Assembly (NCBI RefSeq): GCF_022581195.2
Contig: NC_061473.1
Location: 10,788,001 to 10,852,000, forward strand
Length of the DNA stretch: 64,000 nucleotides
Reading direction: 5' to 3'
Origin: Helicoverpa zea
Taxonomy: Eukaryota > Arthropoda > Insecta > Lepidoptera > Noctuidae
Below are positions 35,801 to 38,800 of the stretch, piece after piece. The position numbers and the translations under genes were made by a program. The notes beneath the pieces were generated by a model. That model searched no databases. It was not told the origin of the DNA and saw only the letters and a list, made by a program, of their open reading frames with translations. Numbering within the stretch: position 1 is the first letter of the stretch; every line of letters starts with the position of its first letter.

Positions 35801-38800
35801 ACTATTCCTATTATACCTAATGTTTAAAACTACCGCCATAATAATTTAGAATTAGTTTTAAGTATTTTAAATGTACTGGCATTAAATGCCAAATGTTGCT
35901 GTGCCCTAACAGGGTCCACAAATGTACGTAGCTGTAAGCTTTTGTAACACCATGTGAAACTTGTGGAACGCAATAAATGATATGAATATGAATATGTATT
36001 GAAAGGTTCGAACGTCGTAAATAAGAAAGTTCATACGGAAACTAGGACTTATTTTTTTGTTAATCCTAAAAAAGGATGAAAAAAATAAAAGAAGCGGAAA
36101 GTATAGCACCCGCGAGCGTAGCGAGCGCAAAATTTTTTGAGCTTTGGGTCACCAAAGCACCAAAACTTGTATAATAACAGTGTAAGGTGAAGTCGCGAGC
36201 GTAGCGAGCGCGAAAATTTTTGAGTTTTGGGGCATAAAAGTACTCTAATTAAGTTAGAAGGAAAAGTGGGTACTGCCAAGTGAACAGCCGCGAGCGTAGC
36301 GAGCGCGAATTTTTTAAATTGTTTAAGGACTCTCAAATTAATCTCGGAATTAAGCACAAATAAAAAGAATCCGTAACTGGATCGAGAGCCAGTTGTATTT
36401 GTTACTTTGGTGTTCCAACTTTTTGTTAAATTGAGGACTCAAAAAGTAAACGCTGAATCAATTAAAAATTAAGAAAAAATGCACATTTTTTTTTCTTGGA
36501 CCAGATATATATTTTTAACTATATTTTTTTTTATATTAGTTTGGCTTGTAGCGCGAGGCCCCCCCAAGCGCGAGGCCCTGTGCGATGGCACAGTTCGCAC
36601 ACCCCTAGGGCCGCCACTGTTGAGATCAGGACTACGAGCTGGCCACTCCATCACGTTAATACTGACGTCTTCCAAGTTATCGCGAACTGTCCTAGCAACA
36701 TGTGGCCTGGCATTATCATGCATAAGTAGGAATTCTTCCCCCATAAGCCACGAAATCGGCCTAACATGATGTTCGAGGACTTCTTCCACGTATCGCTGGG
36801 CTGTTAATCCTCTCGATCTAGGGCCAGTATTGGCCCCAGTAATGAAGACAATGTCGGTTTTGGAATCGAGCATTATGCCACCCCAAAACATACACGATCC
36901 ACCGCCATAAGCGACACGTTCGCTAATGCACCATTGTGAAAATCGCTCTGATGACCTTCTATAGACTCTTGAGCGTCCATCGTGGCCGTGTAAAGTCATT
37001 CTACACTCATCGGAAAACATAACTGCCCTCCACTGATCGAACGTCCAATTTAAATGCTCTCGGGCAAATTGAAGCCGGGCTTGTCGGTGGGCTGTGGTCA
37101 ATTTCGGACCATTTGCGGGTCGATGTGCAGTCAACCCCGCTTCAGACAATCGTCTTCTGACTGTCCACCGACTTATGCTGACATTGCGTACTTCTCGAAG
37201 CTGCTTTCCTAGCTCAACCGCGTTCAGCTGTCGATTTCGCAAAGATCTTGTCACTAGAAAGCGGTCATCACGGTCTGATGTAGTACGATGGCGGCCTGAT
37301 CCTGGTCGCCGAATAGCCTCCAGTTTCTCGAAACCTCTGGTATACACGTCGAACTGAATATCGACTTAAATTCAACTGTCGAGCGACTTGACTTTGATTT
37401 TGCCCAGTTTCCAACAAGGCTATAACTTGAGCAGCCTCTGCAGGTGTCGTGTCCATGTTTTTCAAAGTTTTCCGTATGTATTCACAAGAGGGGTTATCAC
37501 GTTAGAACTCAGTGCACAAATTATTTAAAAAAACCTTTAACTGACCCTTTTATACCTGCGAGAAGGGGCGCAAGTAGTGCCTACCTGAAACGAGTTAATT
37601 CGAGGAATTTTGTTGTTTTGATGTTTTTGCGCGTAACTTCCAGGAAAATGAATTTCTTTTTACATGATATTTTAAACAAAGTGTGTATTTTTATTAAAAA
37701 TACCTTTCATTTACTTACGAGTTTTAAGAATATCCACTGTTTTTGGTCAAAATCTAGGGAGTGCGATTTTATTGCTCTCAAGTGTATATATAATACATAT
37801 ATACATAATAAATAAAATTTAAAACTAAATTTACGGATATGGTACAGAAGTAGAATCGGCGGTTACAAATGGGCTAGTTGTTGTTGTTAAACCGCTTGAG
37901 CTGCCTGACAATCTGAAAAATGTGATTGTGCATGGTGTCCATAGCTTCTGGCGTCAGCTGGGCTAAGTCGTGCAGCTGAAGTCTAGGAAAGAAGCGATTG
38001 GCTGACTAGTACACAAATGTTGTTGTAGGCAGAGGGAGCGGCGCGAGTGCCGCGAGCTGGCAGGTAATTACAACGGACGCAGCGCCGCGCCGGCCAGACC
38101 GGTTCGCCAATTTTTTGTGTTACGTCGTCTCTCGCACGCCTCGCGTCAACTACATTAAATAGATATATCTTAATATATTTTTCATCCCACCATCTCGGAA
38201 AGAGTAGTTTTACCCTTTGATATCTGAGCGCAAAAGCCGTTTTTATCCTCTAGAGCGGCAAAGTGATTTGAATTTAGATCATCGTGTACAATACTCCATT
38301 TGTAACAATCTCGATGAGACTTTTCAAACAAATATATATTAAACAAATAAAATACTGCTTAAAATAATTATTAAATGAATTAAGTAATTTTTATTATTGT
38401 TTTTACACAGATTTTTAACCTCGTTTCATTTTTAAACGGAGTTTTAAAATAAATGAACTTTAATAGGTACTTCTTTTTAATTTGATACTCATATGTGCGC
38501 GCCATTTTGTTTCAAATTTCCTCGATGAGGTGGGATGAAAAGTTACGTGTTGCACTCGAGTGCAAAGATTTTTCACCTTGTGCTCTTTTGATTCCCTCGC
38601 TATCGCTCAGGATTCTAATTATTGAAACACTCGCTACGCTCGTGTTTCAATTTTAGAATCCTTCGCTTGCTCGGTCATCAAAATTGAGCCCGCGGTTAAA
38701 AAGCAACTTTGCACTCTTGTATAACAAATAACTATTTCATCCCACCGTCTCGGAAAGAGTAGTTTTACCCTTTGATATCTGAGCGCAAAAGCCGTTTTTA

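Larger units (their letters stand above)
34667..36619. mobile_element. Non-autonomous hAT element, 1,953 bp, inside Tc1
   Basis: Ends are CAGCGGCGGCCCTAG and the complement of CTAGGGCCGCCACTG, typical hAT-like CAGNGGCGG tips. It is flanked by an 8-bp duplication TTGAGATC (34659-34666 and 36620-36627), the hAT signature length. No transposase frame inside. It contains a MITE-like element (34758-35151) and three GCGAGCGTAGCGAGCGC motifs (about 36112-36306). Confidence 0.88.
34166..37784 (-). mobile_element. Tc1/mariner element, broken by a hAT insertion
   Basis: Ends are inverted repeats: left CACTCGGGAGCAATAAAATC, right the complement of GATTTTATTGCTCTCAAGTG, each next to TA. Without the 1,953-bp hAT insertion and its 8-bp duplication the length is 1,658 bp, normal for Tc1. 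The transposase is on the minus strand: N-terminal helix-turn-helix region at about 37456-37320, a one-base frameshift near 37315, the catalytic part down to 36628, and the C-terminus at 34658-34438. Inactive. Confidence 0.88.
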
